Part shown: in pieces, positions 34,639-43,786 of the stretch
Position numbering within the stretch: the first letter of the stretch is position 1
Layout of the letters: the number at the start of each line of letters is the position of its first letter
Origin: Alphaproteobacteria bacterium
Lineage (GTDB): Bacteria > Pseudomonadota > Alphaproteobacteria > Micavibrionales > Micavibrionaceae
Assembly (NCBI GenBank): GCA_020442385.1
Contig: JAGRKE010000008.1
Span: forward strand, 95,537-159,536
Direction: 5' to 3'
DNA: 64,000 nt
Program-made: the position numbers and the translations under genes
The notes under the pieces: model-generated
Told to the model about the DNA's origin: nothing
The model's database searches: none
Seen by the model: the letters and a program-made list of their open reading frames with translations, nothing else

Positions 34639-37600
34639 TTAGAACGTCTGGGCCTGACAAGCTCCGGCCGCAGCCAGACTGTCTTCGAATGTGCCGCCAA
34701 AATTAAAGTTGGCAGATGTTCCGCCGCCAGCCGCATTGACCGCGTCGCCCCAGCAGCTTACATCATCGCCGCCAGCCGCAGGCTCGATGTTTGCCAGATT
34801 TTGCGGGTCATTGTCATTGCCGCCCGCTGCGGGTGCAATATTCGCAAAATTCACTGGACCGAAGCCTGTTGAAGGCAGACCGAGCAGAGTCACGTTAATG
34901 CTGTTTGAACCGGCCGAGAAGCCTGCAAATTGGTTGAAGAAGTCTTCAATATTTTCCAGACCAATCGGGTTGCCAACAAAGATGTTACCGCGACCGAAGA
35001 CATCATCCACGTCGAAGATGCGGTCTTCAAGGTCTTGCAGCACGGATGGCGCCAGAAGATTACCGAAGCTGTTCGGAACAAGACCGTCCCAGCTTGCAAA
35101 TGTTCCATCGATAATGATCGGGCCGCCTGAGCTGTTTACGAACGCACCATCTTCGAGGCGCACGTAGTAAGCATCGCCGACAGCACGGTTGATAAAGCCG
35201 CTAAAGCTTGTTGTGCCCAGCGTATTATCCACCAGCGTCAAGTTAGAATAGCTCGGAGGAATCGGCGCAAACGCAACTTTCAATGTCTGGTAGAACATCG
35301 CGATCGGTGCGAATTGCAGACCTGTCACATAATCATAGCCTGATGGCAGAACATAGTCCGTATCGACGATAATGTTGTTTGTACGACCTGTCAGGTCGAT
35401 ATTACCGCTCTCGAAGCGTGCGCCCACAGGGTTGTTTTGGAAGGTATTACCTTCAACAACAACGTCATTATGGCCCGCGCCAGCGACATAAAGACCGTTC
35501 GCACCTGAATTGATAACCATGTTATCCGCAATGTATGAGTTGAACTCACCAAGGACTGGGATAAGAGAGAAGGTCTGAACTGGGCCGCCAAATCCACCTT
35601 TTGCGTAAAGGAAGATGCCGTTTTCACCGCTATCGCTGATCATGTTGCGCTCAACGCTCAAATTCACATCATACGCTTCAACGGCGATCCCGTTTCCACC
35701 GGCGTTATTAACCACGTTATCAACGATAACAACATCCGCTGATTCATAAGGGAAGCCAAATGGTCCAGGAGGTGCGATGTTGTTAATGATATATGGGAAG
35801 GCATAGTGATACCCAACAGGATCTGTCACCAGAATACCGTTATCACCAACATTGGTTACGATATTGTAGCCGTCAATGCGGGTGCTTCCGCTATTGGAAA
35901 CTTCGATACCGTCATCCCAGACACGGTCAACACGGTTACCGCGGATTAGAACGTCCTGGCCTCCATGATAGTAACCGTGAACATCATCAACGCGGATACC
36001 ATCATCACCCGCAAAACGGATAGTGTTGTATCTGATAGCTGTATGCTCACCATTACGTACGTCGATACCATCATCACCAACAAAACCGATACGGTTGCCT
36101 GTGATGTTTGAGTACAGAACGTTTCTCAGGTTGATGCCGTCACCGCCCGCAAAAGAAACACGGTTGCCGAACAGATCCGCCTGATAGCCGTCAGAGACTT
36201 CGATACCATTTCTGCGAACACCGAAGACATTATTGCCTGTGATGTCGACAAAAGAGCTGTTTTCAACATCAATACCGTCATCATCAGCAAAACGAACGCT
36301 GTTGTTGCGGATGTCGGCATAGCGGCTTGAGCGAAGCTGAATACCATCACCATCTGTATTGGAAACGCGGTTGTTGTTTACATCAACGTAATCGCTTTCG
36401 CGCACATCGATGCCGTCATCACCTGTATGGTCAATCATGTTACCGCGAATATCACCGCGCTCGATGTTGTAGGCATAAATGCCGTCACCACGAACCCAAG
36501 AGATGTTGTTACCAAGAATGTCGGCATCATAGCTATTGGACACTTCGATACCATTATCGCGCGCACCAACGATCATGTTGTCATTGATGTCAACCTTGTA
36601 TGAGCCTTCAACATCGATTCCATCGTCGCCGGAGCTGTAAACGCGGTTGTTGCGGATATCAGCATAAGCGCTGTTTTCAACATCGATACCGTCATCCCCG
36701 GCATTTTCAACGCGGTTATAACGGATGTCCGCATCATAGCTGTCAGAAACTTCGATACCGTCACCATCATATGACCACCAAGCCAAACCTGTGCGGTCAA
36801 TATCATTGCCGTAAATATCAACGCCGCGGTTGCCATTCACATCAATACCGTCATCGCCAACGCGGTGAATATGGTTGCCGTGGATATCGGCATAGCGGCC
36901 GTTATCAACGCGGATACCATCCCAACCGGCATCGTGAATTGTATTGTAAGCAATATCCACATAATCGGAGGGGTTCACTTTGATACCGTGCTCATCAACA
37001 TTGTTGATGTCGTTATGCATCACATCCGCGTAATCGGAATTTGAAATATAGATACCGTTTTCACCGGCATCCTGAATATCATTCCAATTCACGCTTGAAC
37101 GGTCACTATTGCGAACATAGATACCGTTGCCCCATGTGTCATCAACATCATTGCCGTAGATATCAGTGCCATAGCTTGAGTACACGTAGATACCGTCACC
37201 ATGTGTGTCCGCACCATAGTAATGGCGGTTAATGTCATTGCCATAGATATCAGCATAGGCAGACGATGAAACATAGATACCGTGACCATCGGTCTCATCG
37301 ATATCGTTGTAACGGATATCCGCGTTGTAGCTGTTGCTGACCTGAATACCGTTATCGCCGGTGTTATAGATATCGTTACCGCCAATCTCAACATTAGAGC
37401 TGTCCGCTACATCGATACCATCATCATCAGCGCGTGAGATTGTGTTACCGAATATGTCGGCTGAAGCACTGCGACGCACTTCAATACCGTCGCCATCTGT
37501 GCGTGAGATTGTGTTACCAACAATATCAACGCCCTCGCTGTCCTCAACATCGATACCGTCATCGCCTGTACGATCAATCGTGTTGCCACGAATATCGGCA

Positions 37601-40600
37601 TAATTGCTGTTTTCAACATCGATACCGTCATCGCCTGCGCGTGAGATTGTGTTGTACTCAATGTCGGCATTGAAGCTGTTCGCAACTTTGATACCGTTCT
37701 CGCTCGACATCATCACATCGTTGTTCGTGATATCAGCAAAGTGAGAGCCGGTGAGATAAATGCCGTTCAGATGTGCCTGATAGATATTGTTGTTATCAAC
37801 CAGGGCGCCATAGAGCGCAGAACCGTAAATACCGTTACCGCCTGTCATGCTAACCTGGTTGCCTGAAATTTCAGTGCGCGCACCAAATAAGCCGCCATTA
37901 TTGTTCACAACGTGGATACCATCGCCACCGACGCTGTATGAACTGTGGAATAAGCCACTGTCACCCAGAATATAGTTATTGGTGATTTGTGCGCCATCGC
38001 CAAACAGAATGCCCTGACCGCCAGAGACGTAAATACCATGACGTCCTGCGCCCAGACCGCTCTTCATAAAGAAGGCGCTGTCGCCCTGCACGGTGTTGCC
38101 ATCAATCACGATGCCGTAGCTGTCTTCAACGTGGATACCATCACGACCCGCACCGTATGTGCTGTTCGGACCGAAGAAGTTAAAGATGCTTTGGTCAGCT
38201 GTGCCGTAGATCAGGTTGCTCAGAATATCAACACCTGTGACACCAGAAACAAAAATACCGTCAGCAGCAACATCTGTAAGTCTGTTCCCGCTGATTGTTG
38301 TATCTTCTCCGCCGTGAACAGCGATTCCATTTCCTGAAATATCGCCGCCATTTTCACCGATGAAGTTGCCTGAAACTGTCAGATCATCGCTCATTTCGGC
38401 GTAAATAGCATCCCCGCCGCGCGTTACATTATCAATTGTATTGCCCGAAACGGTTACATCATCGGAGCTGATCACATGTACACCTGATCCTGTCGAACGC
38501 GCCGCATTCTGCCATGTTGTGTTAATCAGGTTATTCAGAACATCAGAACCATTAGCATCCTTAATCCATACGCCTGATCCGCCTGTGTTTGAAATATCAT
38601 TGCCATCGACCACGCTGTTGGTTGATCCGTTCAATGTGATACCGGCTGAGTGTGTATTAGAAACAACGTTAAGCAGATTGACCTGAACGTTATTTGAACC
38701 AAGAACTGCAATACCGTTATGGCCTGTGTTGCTGACGATGTTGCCCTGGACAAGGCTATCATCGGATGATTGAAGCTTGATACCGTTTTCGCCGGTTTCC
38801 GAAACTTCGTTTCCTTGAACCAAAGCCCCAGCGCTATTCGCAATCAGGATACCTTCGCCGGCAATATTATCTACGCCGCCTGTTGTGCCGACCTTGTTTG
38901 TAAGAACACTTACATCCGATCCGCCTGATACCGAAATACCGTTTCCGTTAACAGAATCCACAGTGTTATAAGCCACATAAGCGTTATCACTGTTCACAAT
39001 TACGATACCGGCATCGCCACCAGAGACAACATTACCGCCTGCAAATCCGCTGGCGAATGGGTTTGTCGGGTGTGGACCTACAGTGGCATAAGCACTGTTC
39101 TCAACATAAATGCCTGTGCCGCCCGCGCTTGATACGGTGTTGCCCCAAATATCAACATCTTTGCCGCTGCCGTCATAGCCTGTACCGTCACTATTGACCA
39201 CACGGATGCCAAAGGCTGTTGTCCCGCTGATGTCGTTGTCAAAAATTTGAATATTTTTGGCCATATCCGCATCAACACCGCGCACCGTATTTGAGATGTC
39301 ATTGTCGTGCACTTTTGCATCTTCACTATTGAAAACCAAAACGCCGCTCACGCCGCCAGATGTAACGTTATTGCTTACAACGCTACCCTTTGTACCATCG
39401 AGGGAAATGGCGTTAAGCGCTGCGCCTGTAATTTCGTTGTTATCAATAAAGGCATTGTTGCCACCGACAACTGCAACACCGTTACCGCCGGTCAACAATA
39501 TGTCGTTATTGATAATTTGAATATTGTCGGAATTCGCAACGCGAATGGCATCCAAATTGAAATCAGTAAATGTGTTGCCGTCAACCACAAGGTTATCAGC
39601 GCCTGTAGCAGAAATTCCGTAGTCCGCAAGACCAAGACCATCAAATACAAACGGATCAATGCTTACATTCGAGGCCGTCACTGTAATCAGGTTTGCGCCA
39701 CCATTGGATTGCAATGTTGCACCATCCGCGCCTTCCAGTTTCAAAGAACGGTCAATCACGAGATCTTCGGTATATGTGTCTGCATCTACATGCACCGTCG
39801 CACCGCCAGCATCATTAGACAGATAGATGCCCTGCTGAATCAAAGCATTGTTAGACAGTACATTGACGAGATCCGCATTGCTGAACAGACGAGCATCGCC
39901 AAGCGCTGTGACACCGTCTTTATCGTAAATGCGTGAATCCAGATTCACAGTCATGGCGTCAACACCAAGGCTGCCGTTCCCCATGATCACGTCTTTGTTG
40001 AAATTCACTTCATCGGACTGGAATGTAATATTACCATTGGTCGTGCCGGAGAAGATAAAGAAATTCCATGTGCTCAGATCAATGTCGCCTGTGCCCACCA
40101 ATGCATTCAAAATACCGTCAACAAGGGCATTCCCTGTATTGTAAGAATCAATGCGTGTACCAACATCGATGAAATTATCGGCCTGAACAACAACATTCGC
40201 GTTGCGCATGGAGTTCGCCAGCGCCCAAGACGCCAGTACATAACCCTGACCCAGCGGATTATGGATCGCGCCGCTGTGAATAACAGCAAAAGCAGGGTCC
40301 ATCAACAATGTACCCAAGCTGCCTTTTTCAGCGCTCAGATCCGCATAACCCTGATAACCAAGGAAGTTATAACCGGATACCTCGGCATTACCGCCGTCAC
40401 CGCCCAAAGCGCCGCCGCGGGCAAACAAAGAACCGCGGAAATCGAGGTGGTTGTTGGCAATCACATCAATACTGCCGCCGGCGCCTTTTTGATCGACACC
40501 TTTGCCGCCATCAGCGTAGAGCTCAGTGCCTTCAGCCACAGTAACATTTTCGCCGGATACATCAATTGATCCGCCGGTTGTGCCTGAAGCATCCAATTTA

Positions 40601-41487
40601 CCGGCCACGGCCACGTTACCGCTCTTGCCGCCAGACAAAATAATCTTGCCGCCCTGCACTTCGGCAGAAGCCACAGTCACGATACCATCCACATTAATAA
40701 TGTTATCAACGGCGTCTTTCGCCGCAACCGCTGTCATCTGAACGCGGCCGCCTTCGGCGTTAATTTCACCTGTTGTTTCCAGCAGCGCATCAGCCAGCTC
40801 GCCATCAACTGCAATCTCAACCAGACCGTCACCATACAGATCCAGCGTTACGGTTTCACCGGCTGCGAATGCAACCGTGCCCAGCTTGGCATTAATAACG
40901 CCGCTGTTAGAAACATTTGGAGACACAAAAGCCGCCAAACCAGCATCAGCGACATTAATTGTCCCTTCAAGGGTAATCGCGCCATCGCCGAAATCCGAGA
41001 ATTCGAAGCTGTCGCCGCCTTTCATAATGGCGTCATTGGAAATGTCGGATGTCGAGGCAATAATCGCGCCCACATTCACAGTAGAGCCAGTTCCAAAGAA
41101 AATTCCGTTTGTATCGATGACCATCACGCGGCCATTGGAATTCAACGAACCGAGGATACGTGTTGGATCTGATCGGTTATCCCGCGCAACGAACAGATCG
41201 CTTTTGCTGTTTTGTTTGATGTTAACAGTCTGGTAATTCGCAATGTCCAGATTTCCTTCCCCGATTGCACGCGAGGAGTTCTGGGTAATTGTTGTCACAT
41301 TATCAACTGAGATGTCCGTATCAAAGCTACCGCCGACCTGATCAAGAACCCAGGCATTGTCCGCCATGGCCGTTCCCGCACTCAAAGCCAGAATACTGGC
41401 AGCTGTTAAAGCCGATGTTGTTAGAAGTTTTGCGCTTGAAATCCCCTTACGAAGCGCTTCTTTTTTGCGGGCTTTATACGTACTCAT
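34639..41487 (-). CDS. Giant TpsA exoprotein with TPS domain and beta-helix repeats
   Basis: A 2282-residue exported protein, probably an adhesin or surface filament secreted by the divergent TpsB. A basic extended signal peptide (~43 residues, ending SAGTAMA) is followed by the two-partner-secretion domain: SRAIGEGNLDIANYQTVNI, then RILGSLNSNGRVMVIDTNG and FFGTGSTVNVGAIIAST, the hallmark FhaB/HMW1 motif. From ~600 to ~2000 it is a right-handed parallel beta-helix of NosD-like coils, N-x-I-x-x-x-G-x-x-G-I-x-V, with 27 very regular coils at residues ~1230-1872. The last ~90 residues are Gly/Ala-rich, with NIAPAAGG and NIEPAAGGDD repeats and only two late Cys (SCWGD and ACQAQTF). That Cys pair recalls the disulfide-closed anchor of Haemophilus HMW1. 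The ribosome site is AAGGAAGAG. The Asp/Asn-rich turns (DDGID) might bind calcium (inference). Confidence 0.88.
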   Translation of the reverse strand: MSTYKARKKEALRKGISSAKLLTTSALTAASILALSAGTAMADNAWVLDQVGGSFDTDISVDNVTTITQNSSRAIGEGNLDIANYQTVNIKQNSKSDLFVARDNRSDPTRILGSLNSNGRVMVIDTNGIFFGTGSTVNVGAIIASTSDISNDAIMKGGDSFEFSDFGDGAITLEGTINVADAGLAAFVSPNVSNSGVINAKLGTVAFAAGETVTLDLYGDGLVEIAVDGELADALLETTGEINAEGGRVQMTAVAAKDAVDNIINVDGIVTVASAEVQGGKIILSGGKSGNVAVAGKLDASGTTGGSIDVSGENVTVAEGTELYADGGKGVDQKGAGGSIDVIANNHLDFRGSLFARGGALGGDGGNAEVSGYNFLGYQGYADLSAEKGSLGTLLMDPAFAVIHSGAIHNPLGQGYVLASWALANSMRNANVVVQADNFIDVGTRIDSYNTGNALVDGILNALVGTGDIDLSTWNFFIFSGTTNGNITFQSDEVNFNKDVIMGNGSLGVDAMTVNLDSRIYDKDGVTALGDARLFSNADLVNVLSNNALIQQGIYLSNDAGGATVHVDADTYTEDLVIDRSLKLEGADGATLQSNGGANLITVTASNVSIDPFVFDGLGLADYGISATGADNLVVDGNTFTDFNLDAIRVANSDNIQIINNDILLTGGNGVAVVGGNNAFIDNNEITGAALNAISLDGTKGSVVSNNVTSGGVSGVLVFNSEDAKVHDNDISNTVRGVDADMAKNIQIFDNDISGTTAFGIRVVNSDGTGYDGSGKDVDIWGNTVSSAGGTGIYVENSAYATVGPHPTNPFASGFAGGNVVSGGDAGIVIVNSDNAYVAYNTVDSVNGNGISVSGGSDVSVLTNKVGTTGGVDNIAGEGILIANSAGALVQGNEVSETGENGIKLQSSDDSLVQGNIVSNTGHNGIAVLGSNNVQVNLLNVVSNTHSAGITLNGSTNSVVDGNDISNTGGSGVWIKDANGSDVLNNLINTTWQNAARSTGSGVHVISSDDVTVSGNTIDNVTRGGDAIYAEMSDDLTVSGNFIGENGGDISGNGIAVHGGEDTTISGNRLTDVAADGIFVSGVTGVDILSNLIYGTADQSIFNFFGPNSTYGAGRDGIHVEDSYGIVIDGNTVQGDSAFFMKSGLGAGRHGIYVSGGQGILFGDGAQITNNYILGDSGLFHSSYSVGGDGIHVVNNNGGLFGARTEISGNQVSMTGGNGIYGSALYGALVDNNNIYQAHLNGIYLTGSHFADITNNDVMMSSENGIKVANSFNADIEYNTISRAGDDGIDVENSNYADIRGNTIDRTGDDGIDVEDSEGVDIVGNTISRTDGDGIEVRRSASADIFGNTISRADDDGIDVADSSNVEIGGNDIYNTGDNGIQVSNSYNADIRYNDIDETDGHGIYVSSSAYADIYGNDINRHYYGADTHGDGIYVYSSYGTDIYGNDVDDTWGNGIYVRNSDRSSVNWNDIQDAGENGIYISNSDYADVMHNDINNVDEHGIKVNPSDYVDIAYNTIHDAGWDGIRVDNGRYADIHGNHIHRVGDDGIDVNGNRGVDIYGNDIDRTGLAWWSYDGDGIEVSDSYDADIRYNRVENAGDDGIDVENSAYADIRNNRVYSSGDDGIDVEGSYKVDINDNMIVGARDNGIEVSNSYDADILGNNISWVRGDGIYAYNIERGDIRGNMIDHTGDDGIDVRESDYVDVNNNRVSNTDGDGIQLRSSRYADIRNNSVRFADDDGIDVENSSFVDITGNNVFGVRRNGIEVSDGYQADLFGNRVSFAGGDGINLRNVLYSNITGNRIGFVGDDGIDVRNGEHTAIRYNTIRFAGDDGIRVDDVHGYYHGGQDVLIRGNRVDRVWDDGIEVSNSGSTRIDGYNIVTNVGDNGILVTDPVGYHYAFPYIINNIAPPGPFGFPYESADVVIVDNVVNNAGGNGIAVEAYDVNLSVERNMISDSGENGIFLYAKGGFGGPVQTFSLIPVLGEFNSYIADNMVINSGANGLYVAGAGHNDVVVEGNTFQNNPVGARFESGNIDLTGRTNNIIVDTDYVLPSGYDYVTGLQFAPIAMFYQTLKVAFAPIPPSYSNLTLVDNTLGTTSFSGFINRAVGDAYYVRLEDGAFVNSSGGPIIIDGTFASWDGLVPNSFGNLLAPSVLQDLEDRIFDVDDVFGRGNIFVGNPIGLENIEDFFNQFAGFSAGSNSINVTLLGLPSTGFGPVNFANIAPAAGGNDNDPQNLANIEPAAGGDDVSCWGDAVNAAGGGTSANFNFGGTFEDSLAAAGACQAQTF
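35871..37797 (-). repeat. 27 tandem ~69-bp units encoding 23-residue beta-helix coils
   Basis: Within the TpsA gene, 27 consecutive units start with Asn at a fixed place (for example NTISRAGDDGIDVENS and NRVENAGDDGIDVENS). Twenty-three are exactly 23 residues (69 bases). Two have a 6-7 residue insertion before the GDG turn (NDINRHYYGADTHGDG; NDIDRTGLAWWSYDGDG), one is lengthened by 7 in the last strand (GYYHGGQDVLI), and the final one has 24. The pattern is N-x-h-x-x-x-x-x-x-G-h-x-h-x-x-S-x-x-x-D-h. Copies are diverged at the DNA level, which argues for old duplication under structural constraint rather than recent slippage. Confidence 0.85.
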
Positions 41488-42036
41488 GGTGTCTCTTCCT
41501 TATATGTATTTTTTGTGCAATTTCTTTTGGGGAGCGCTAGGGGAAAGCGTGACAGCCCTTTGTGCTGTCTTTGTTTAAAACCCTAATGTTCCCTGTAATG
41601 CCCTCCAAACCACACGCTTTGACTGTACTTATCAAACATTGTATGCGTGCCTTGCCTGCGGGCGCATTTTTCTTAAGGCTATGGCGAATATTTTTTATAA
41701 AACCAACGCCTAAAGCGACAAAGTTAAACTTATCGCAAGCCTGTTTTGACACCATTCGAAAAAAAAGACAAGAAAATAATTAAGGAAAATTTAACTATTT
41801 TGGCTTACGGCACAAGGTTCTCCCGCGAAACCCAATCTGAGCGCCGCATAGCAAAATATGCTAATATGAAAAATATTTTGGAAAAAAATTTATGCATAAC
41901 AAATATATGGTATTTCTTGATTTACAACGCAAAATCACTTAGCCTTTGTGGATAAATAGGCTTTATTTCTGTCTATTTTTCCTTTATAGCTAATTTCGCA
42001 TAATCAAATATATTAAAGAAACAAGGGTAAATTAGG
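41488..42036. other. 549-bp AT-rich divergent intergenic region between tpsA and tpsB
   Basis: No gene is convincing here. It must hold both promoters. On the tpsA side is a perfect 6-base inverted repeat GACAGC/GCTGTC with a 7-base spacer (41551-41569). Toward tpsB is CAAAATAT / ATATTTTG (41852-41859 and 41873-41880), a candidate operator. The tpsB-proximal 200 bases are very AT-rich, with a TATATT at 42009-42014 about 20 bases before the ATG. One perfect DnaA-box sequence (TGTGGATAA, 41947-41955) is also present, probably by chance. Confidence 0.5.
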
Positions 42037-43767
42037 ATGTTTAACAGGGCTGAAGCACGCGCGTGGCGCAGACTTTCACTGAGCACAGCTTTATGCGCTG
42101 TTTTTGCGGCCGCGCCCATTGTTGCCTTTGCTGCCACCGTTCCTGATGCTGCGCTGGATCAAGCTGCGCCGGGACGTGTCGAACAGCAATTTCAGGATCA
42201 AGCTTTGAGCCCAAAACTTTCACCCAGTGTGCAAGTGCGCGATCTGGTGCTGCAGCAAGTTCCTGAAGGAGCAGAAAAGATTCGTTTTAACTTAAACTCC
42301 CTCACCATTGAGGGTGTTTCCGTTTATACGCATGATGAATTACAGGCTGTTTATGCAGACAAATTGGGCGAAAACATCTCCCTGACCGAGCTTTATGCGA
42401 TTTCCACGGCCCTGACCAACAAATACCGTAATGACGGCTATATCCTGACGCAGGTTATTGTGCCGCCGCAGACAATTGATGGCGGTAACGCCCGCTTGAA
42501 AGTGGTGGAAGGCTATATCGACAGCGTTTCTGTTGAAGGAACAGACGATCCGAATGCACTGGCCCTGATTGAGCGTTATGCCGCCAAACTGCAAAACACA
42601 ACCGCTTTAAACGCAACCCAGCTTGAGCGTTACCTGCTTTTGATCAGCGACCTACCAGGTGTCGAGGCGCGCAGTGTTCTCGGCCCCTCTCAAACACAAG
42701 CCGGCGCAGCTTATTTGCGCATTATCGTAGAACGCGATCCTTATGACGCTTTTATCTCGTTGGATAACTTCGGTAGCCGCTATCTTGGCCCCGTACAGGC
42801 CAGCGCCGCCGGATCTTTGAACTCCTATTTTGGCAATAACGAGAAAATCACCGGCCAAGTGGTGGTCGCGCCGCATAATCACGAATTGGGATATGCCTCT
42901 GTTGGGTATGAACAGCCAGTTGGCAATCTCGGCACAGTCGTAAAACTAACCGGCAGCCATACAGCAACCGAGCCCGGTTACACGTTGGATGAATTTAATG
43001 TCAGAGGACGTTCGCAATATATGGCCGTAACGCTGGAGCATCCTTTCTTGCGCTCGCGCTCGCGCAACGCTTATGGCTATGTAAAGTTTGACTGGCGCAA
43101 TGTCGAAAGCAGAAACGATCTTGAGCCGACTCGTCGTGACAATATCCGCGCGCTGCGCGCTGGTGGCCGCTACGAATTCATGGATGCCTTGTTTGGCGCC
43201 GCTGTGAACTCTATGAGCGTGGAATTGGCACAAGGGGTTGATATTCTTGGATCAAGCGCAAAAGGCGATGCCAATTTGACACGTCCTGCGGGCGATCCGA
43301 AATTTACAAAAATCAGTGGTGAAGCGCAGAGACTTCAAAGAATTACCAGCGACCTTAATCTATTGCTGTCTGCTCATGGGCAATTGTCGGCCAATCCGCT
43401 GCTGGCCTCTGAAGAATTCGGCGTAGGCGGCGTGGGCTATGGCCGCGGCTTTGACCCCTCTGAAATTATTGGTGATGACGGTGTCGCCGGTAAAGTTGAG
43501 TTGCAATGGAATCAGCCTTATCCATGGGAATTGGTTGATGATTACCAGCTCTACAGCTTCTTTGATATTGGCCGTATTTGGAATCAGGACGCAACAACCA
43601 GCTCTTTAAAAAGCGATACGGCTTCTTCCACTGGTTTAGGCGTTCGCGCTGATTTCACCGAAGATATCAAAGCCGGACTGGCACTGGCATGGCCACTGAA
43701 CCGCGATGTGGAAACACAAGGTGATCGCGGAAAGCGCCTGTATTTCAACGTCAGCCGCGATTTCTAA
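42037..43767 (+). CDS. TpsB outer-membrane transporter (ShlB/FhaC/HecB family)
   Basis: A 576-residue Omp85-superfamily pore that exports TpsA proteins. A signal peptide (LSLSTALCAVFAAAPIVAFA) is followed by POTRA-type modules: IRFNLNSLTIEGVSVYTHDE with ALTNKYRNDGYILTQVIVP, the classic POTRA_2 run, and then LKVVEGYIDSVSVEG. The C-terminal half is a 16-strand barrel. GYGRGFDPSEIIGDDGVAG carries the conserved RGF of loop L6, and it ends KRLYFNVSRDF with the C-terminal aromatic. Unlike most TPS loci, which are tpsB-tpsA operons, it is transcribed away from the exoprotein gene at 41487. It should be the transporter for that protein by proximity. Confidence 0.93.
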   Translation: MFNRAEARAWRRLSLSTALCAVFAAAPIVAFAATVPDAALDQAAPGRVEQQFQDQALSPKLSPSVQVRDLVLQQVPEGAEKIRFNLNSLTIEGVSVYTHDELQAVYADKLGENISLTELYAISTALTNKYRNDGYILTQVIVPPQTIDGGNARLKVVEGYIDSVSVEGTDDPNALALIERYAAKLQNTTALNATQLERYLLLISDLPGVEARSVLGPSQTQAGAAYLRIIVERDPYDAFISLDNFGSRYLGPVQASAAGSLNSYFGNNEKITGQVVVAPHNHELGYASVGYEQPVGNLGTVVKLTGSHTATEPGYTLDEFNVRGRSQYMAVTLEHPFLRSRSRNAYGYVKFDWRNVESRNDLEPTRRDNIRALRAGGRYEFMDALFGAAVNSMSVELAQGVDILGSSAKGDANLTRPAGDPKFTKISGEAQRLQRITSDLNLLLSAHGQLSANPLLASEEFGVGGVGYGRGFDPSEIIGDDGVAGKVELQWNQPYPWELVDDYQLYSFFDIGRIWNQDATTSSLKSDTASSTGLGVRADFTEDIKAGLALAWPLNRDVETQGDRGKRLYFNVSRDF

Positions 43768-43786
43768 TCTATCATTTAAGAAAGGT

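Noticed and set aside
35793..37685. Many plus-strand and shifted-frame reading frames rich in His, Arg, Cys or Met across the beta-helix region
   Set aside because: They are by-products of the 69-base periodicity of the TpsA gene; their composition is unnatural and their ends follow the repeat.
35871..37797. Regular repeats suggestive of a CRISPR array
   Set aside because: The repeat period is coding, a multiple of three, with diverged copies and no unique spacers or cas genes.
41746..41955. 69-codon reading frame in the tpsA/tpsB intergenic region
   Set aside because: It is AT-rich with no ribosome site or recognisable protein pattern, and overlaps likely promoter sequence.
41947..41955. 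Perfect DnaA box in an AT-rich stretch, 9 kb from the rpmH-rnpA-yidC cluster, as a possible replication origin
   Set aside because: Only one box was seen, with no cluster of boxes or dnaA/gidA/parA neighbours; one such 9-mer in 64 kb is unremarkable.
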